Below the pieces are notes generated by a model. That model was not told the DNA's origin and searched no databases. It worked only from the letters and a program-made list of their open reading frames with translations. Of a DNA stretch of 38,362 nt, positions 35,784 to 38,362 are shown piece after piece (position 1 is the first letter of the stretch; the number at the start of each line of letters is the position of its first letter). A program made the position numbers and the translations under genes. Source of the DNA: Paenibacillus xylaniclasticus (GTDB lineage: Bacteria; Bacillota; Bacilli; Paenibacillales; Paenibacillaceae). The DNA is taken from the NCBI RefSeq assembly GCF_004001065.1, contig NZ_BIML01000038.1, positions 1-38,362 on the forward strand, read 5' to 3'.

Positions 35784-36646
35784 TGAGTATAGGTCATGAA
35801 TTGCTTCATGAAACGTTCGTGCTGGAGCGGGGATCGGATGCACGTATCCGGGGGGATGTGCGGGTCCAGGCTGAAGGAGCCGAGGGCGTGCGCAAGCCGA
35901 TTATCGTGCTGCTGCACGGGTTCAAAGGGTTCAAGGATTGGGGAAGCTTCCCCTATGCGGCAGAGAGGCTGGCATTAAGCGGCTTCGCGGTCGTGACGTT
36001 CAATTTCTCGCATAACGGGGTAGGCGAGAGCGACTTCGACGAGCTGGACAAGTTCGCGATCAATACGCATACACTCGAGCTCGGAGATATTGAAGCGGTG
36101 CTCTCGGCGGCTCGCGAGGGACGACTGCCGCTCGCGGAGCGGCTTGATACCGAGCGAATCGTGCTGGTGGGCCACAGCCGCGGCGGTGGGGATTCAGTAT
36201 TGTACGCGGCAGATCATGAGGCAGAGCTTCGCGGCATTGTATCATGGAACGGGATAGCGGACTGCGATCTGTTCGGTGATGAGTTCCGCGAGACTGTGCT
36301 GCGTGTGGGCGTCGGTTATGTTCCGAATGCGCGGACGAAGCAACAGATGCCGATCTCGCCAGCATTTTTCAAGGATCTGGACCAGAATGCGGAACGATTC
36401 GATATCGTAGCTCGGGCGGCAGCGATGAACATACCGGCGCTGTTCCTGCAAGGTGACAACGATTCGCCGCGTCTTGTACATGGGTTCGAGGAATTGCAGC
36501 AGAGGGCGCCGCAGCATCGGTATGTTGTGTTGGAAGGGGCCAACCATACGTTCGGTGCGGTGCATCCGTGGGCAGGAACGACGGACGATTTGGAGCGGGC
36601 GATCAGGCTGACGGTTGATTTTGCGACGGAGGTTACGAAGGGGTAG
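35783..36646 (+). CDS. Alpha/beta hydrolase
   Basis: A 287-residue alpha/beta hydrolase of the dienelactone-hydrolase/S9-like group. The oxyanion segment LLHGFKGFKDWGSF is followed by the nucleophile elbow GHSRGG (S132), an acid in QGDNDSPR (D225 or D227) and the histidine in GANHTFG (H255), so the triad is complete. There is no signal peptide, so it acts in the cytoplasm, probably as an esterase or acyl hydrolase of unknown substrate. ATG 35783 follows AAAGGAGAG and overlaps the stop of a small upstream frame. Confidence 0.9.
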   Translation: MSIGHELLHETFVLERGSDARIRGDVRVQAEGAEGVRKPIIVLLHGFKGFKDWGSFPYAAERLALSGFAVVTFNFSHNGVGESDFDELDKFAINTHTLELGDIEAVLSAAREGRLPLAERLDTERIVLVGHSRGGGDSVLYAADHEAELRGIVSWNGIADCDLFGDEFRETVLRVGVGYVPNARTKQQMPISPAFFKDLDQNAERFDIVARAAAMNIPALFLQGDNDSPRLVHGFEELQQRAPQHRYVVLEGANHTFGAVHPWAGTTDDLERAIRLTVDFATEVTKG

Positions 36647-36740
36647 CCGATTGCTAGCGGGCAGTCGGGCAGCGTGAATAACGGGTAGATGGGCAAGAAA
36701 AGTAAAAGTTTGGTTCAAGACTATTAAGGAGTGATTCGTG

Positions 36741-37589
36741 ATGTCCTATATGAAGTCGGCGGAATGGGTGCGGGAGCACTTAGGCAAGGATGGGCGCGTC
36801 GTCGTCGATGCACGTTATGTGCTGACCGACACGAATGCAGGGCGCAGCGCGTATGTCGAGGGGCATTTGCCAGGGGCGTATTATTTGAGCTTGAGCCATG
36901 ATCTCTCCTCGCCGAAGCGTGAGGACGGACGGGGCGGACGTCATCCGCTGCCGGACCCGGCTGTACTGGCGAAGACGCTGGGCCGCATCGGCATTAGCAA
37001 CAATACGCCGGTTGTGGCGTATGACGACCAAGGCGGGGCAATGGCCTCGCGTCTGCTGTGGCTGCTGCAATGGACGGGCCATACAGGCGAAGCAGTCGTG
37101 CTGGATGGCGGCTATGCGGGCTGGGTCGCGGCAGGCTATCCGGTCACGACGGAGGTACCGGCGGATGTGGAAGGCGTTGTGTACACACCACGTCTTCGGG
37201 AGGAGATGCTTGTGAGCCAAGACGAGGTGCGCGAGCGGATCGGCCGCGCGGGTACGGTCATTATCGACTCGCGTGATCCTGCTCGTTATCGCGGCGAGAA
37301 CGAGACGATGGACCCGGTCGGCGGACATATTCCAAGCGCAATTAACCGCTTCTGGACCGAGGGCCGCGGCGCCGATGGCAAGTGGAAGAGCGCCGAGGAG
37401 CAAGCTGCACGGTTCGAAGGCATCTCGAAGGACGACGAGATTATCGTCTATTGCGGCTCTGGCGTAACGGCAACGCCGAACGTGTTCGCTCTGAAGGAAG
37501 CGGGATATAAGAATGTGAAGCTGTATGCGGGTAGTTGGAGTGATTGGAGCGCGAATAAGGATAATCCGGTGGCGACGGGTGAGGAGTAA
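36741..37589 (+). CDS. Two-domain sulfurtransferase (rhodanese/3-mercaptopyruvate type)
   Basis: Transfers sulfane sulfur from thiosulfate or 3-mercaptopyruvate to an acceptor. Two rhodanese domains: an inactive N-terminal one (DARYVLTDTNAGRSAYVEGHLPGA, no Cys) and a catalytic one with C238 in YCGSGVTATPNV. The length of about 282 residues is standard. The loop CGSGVTA lies between the thiosulfate (CRKGVT) and mercaptopyruvate (CGTGVT) types, so the donor is uncertain, with mercaptopyruvate slightly favoured. AAGGAG at 36726-36731 suits ATG 36741. A diverged copy of its last 17 codons and 3' flank lies 517 bp downstream. Confidence 0.92.
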   Translation: MSYMKSAEWVREHLGKDGRVVVDARYVLTDTNAGRSAYVEGHLPGAYYLSLSHDLSSPKREDGRGGRHPLPDPAVLAKTLGRIGISNNTPVVAYDDQGGAMASRLLWLLQWTGHTGEAVVLDGGYAGWVAAGYPVTTEVPADVEGVVYTPRLREEMLVSQDEVRERIGRAGTVIIDSRDPARYRGENETMDPVGGHIPSAINRFWTEGRGADGKWKSAEEQAARFEGISKDDEIIVYCGSGVTATPNVFALKEAGYKNVKLYAGSWSDWSANKDNPVATGEE

Positions 37590-37628
37590 AGGTCGAGAGG
37601 CATGTAATAGTATATAGATCTTGGATGC

Positions 37629-37664
37629 AGAGCAAGGTGAGGTGATCGCCATTGCTCTTTATTT
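37629..37664 (+). terminator. Terminator of the sulfurtransferase gene
   Basis: AGAGCAA (37629-37635) pairs with TTGCTCT (37652-37658), with partial pairing inside, followed by TTATTTTTATG. Confidence 0.7.
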
Positions 37665-37677
37665 TTATGTCTCGAAG

Positions 37678-37859
37678 TCAACATGGAGTCAACAAGCGGT
37701 CCCATAAAGTTATTATATAGCGTGCTTATGCGTCCGTACGATTATACCTGTCTTTATTAATCAGGGGTAGAACTTCTAACTATAGTGTTGTTTTTTTAGT
37801 TAGTGTTAGAAAATCAACAATCTAGAAGTACAAATGAATCAATCAACATAGAATCAACA
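37678..37859 (+). repeat. Paired TCAACA repeats with 11-bp spacing
   Basis: TCAACA occurs at 37678, 37689, 37814, 37843 and 37854 in the same orientation. Two pairs share the 18-base form TCAACATrGArTCAACAA. The DNA is AT-rich and gene-free. Such spaced direct repeats occur as tyrosine-integrase arm sites and as PhoP-type operators. Confidence 0.55.
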
Positions 37860-38052
37860 ATAATAAATCAATCATAATTTATAAAATACAAAATATGACA
37901 CTCTATGAGAGCAATTGCATGAAGTTGATTGCCGTTTTCTCCCCAGACAAAAAGTCGGTTAAGGCCTAATGCAAAACTTGGAGCGGGGGATGTTACTCTA
38001 CCAATATCTCGATGTACATTTCGAAGTCATTTTCAGTGAGTGGTTCACTAAG

Positions 38053-38155
38053 TGGAGTGATTGGATTAGTTACCCCAACAACGCCGTTGCAACCGGGGAT
38101 GAGTAAAAGCTGAGAGGAATGTAATAGTGTGAAGAATTTAGATACAGAGCATGGC
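38053..38155 (+). pseudogene. Diverged copy of the sulfurtransferase 3' end
   Basis: A gapless 103-bp copy of 37536-37638, offset by 517 bp. In frame it reads WSDWISYPNNAVATGDE and stop, against WSDWSANKDNPVATGEE and stop in the gene, and the match continues past the stop into the terminator stem. An open frame of 38 codons (ATG 37990) ends in it, but its upstream part is unrelated to rhodanese. Confidence 0.75.
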
Positions 38156-38161
38156 GGCCAA

Positions 38162-38362
38162 TGAACTGCATCCCGTCAAGTAGACAGCACAAAAAATAAA
38201 GATCTATGAAACGGCCTTAGCCCTGAATTCTATGGGGCTGAGGCCGTTTAGGTTTTTCTGTAATCTCTCGTAATTGTAAAAGTGAATGTATTTATCAATG
38301 TCGTTTGGTATTTATGTAAATAGTACTTTTCACATTTCAGCGTTCCCCAAAAAGATTCCATT
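38162..38362 (-). mobile_element. End of an IS3-family insertion sequence
   Basis: The terminal inverted repeat reads TGAACTGCATCCCGTCAAGT from 38162 inward, typical of IS3-family (IS150-like) elements of Paenibacillus and relatives. The remainder runs beyond the right edge. It interrupts the copied sulfurtransferase terminator. Confidence 0.75.
38204..38362 (-). pseudogene. IS3-family transposase OrfB, C-terminal part, frameshifted
   Basis: On the minus strand, MESFWGTLKCEKYYLHKYQT leads into a shifted frame that reads DIDKYIHFYNYERLQKNLNG and SPIEFRAKAVS before the stop at 38204-38206. These are the end of the DDE integrase core and the C-terminus of IS3 OrfB; the Glu in MESFW is the last catalytic acid. 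A short deletion between the two parts breaks the frame, so this copy is inactive. Confidence 0.75.

Overview
The window reads as chromosomal DNA of a spore-forming Firmicute of the Paenibacillus/Cohnella type (order Bacillales). The evidence is the near-origin order guaB-dacA-pdxS-pdxT-serS-tRNA-Ser, strong AGGAGG-type ribosome binding sites with many GTG/TTG starts, intrinsic terminators after most genes, a Spo0E-like phosphatase and a sporulation-type sensor kinase, SLH-domain and Cu-amine-oxidase-stalk surface proteins, and a FlxA-like protein. No dnaA or gyrase gene is present, so the replication origin probably lies beyond the left edge.

Layout. 1-6.7 kb is core metabolism on the + strand: IMP dehydrogenase, a D,D-carboxypeptidase, both subunits of PLP synthase, seryl-tRNA synthetase and tRNA-Ser(UGA). 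6.7-11.1 kb holds three small hydrophilic genes, a large lipoprotein, an orphan HPr-kinase-like P-loop protein and, on the opposite strand, a composite secreted nuclease lipoprotein. 11.4-14.7 kb is a three-gene natural-product operon: type III polyketide synthase, SAM methyltransferase and FAD oxidoreductase. 14.9-18.6 kb is a decaying accessory stretch. It has a broken TIM-barrel gene, a methyltransferase preceded by a 15-codon leader peptide and competing hairpins, a DUF4015-type lipoprotein, and a broken Nudix gene. 18.7-25.3 kb carries a chemoreceptor of unusual topology, an orphan promoter-to-terminator transcript, an SLH protein and a lipoprotein that share a promoter element, and a 0.65-kb island bounded by tRNA-Arg(CCU) and a copy of its 3' half. 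25.5-28.6 kb has a Spo0E-like protein, tadA, a dense cluster of DnaA boxes and a KinA/B-type histidine kinase. 28.7-37.6 kb is mostly housekeeping: an NAD(P)-binding protein with an RluF-type pseudouridine synthase, motAB with a SigD-like promoter, an MFS transporter, a GNAT enzyme, a DUF4395 membrane protein, a hydrolase and a two-domain sulfurtransferase. The last 0.75 kb is AT-rich and mobile-element related: paired TCAACA repeats, a diverged copy of the sulfurtransferase 3' end, and the end of an IS3-family element with a broken transposase.

Best candidates for something new: the polyketide operon; the DnaA-box cluster directly upstream of a sporulation-type kinase; the leader-peptide/hairpin arrangement before the 15.6-kb methyltransferase; and the tRNA-flanked island. 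All functional statements rest on reading motifs by eye; no database search was run.
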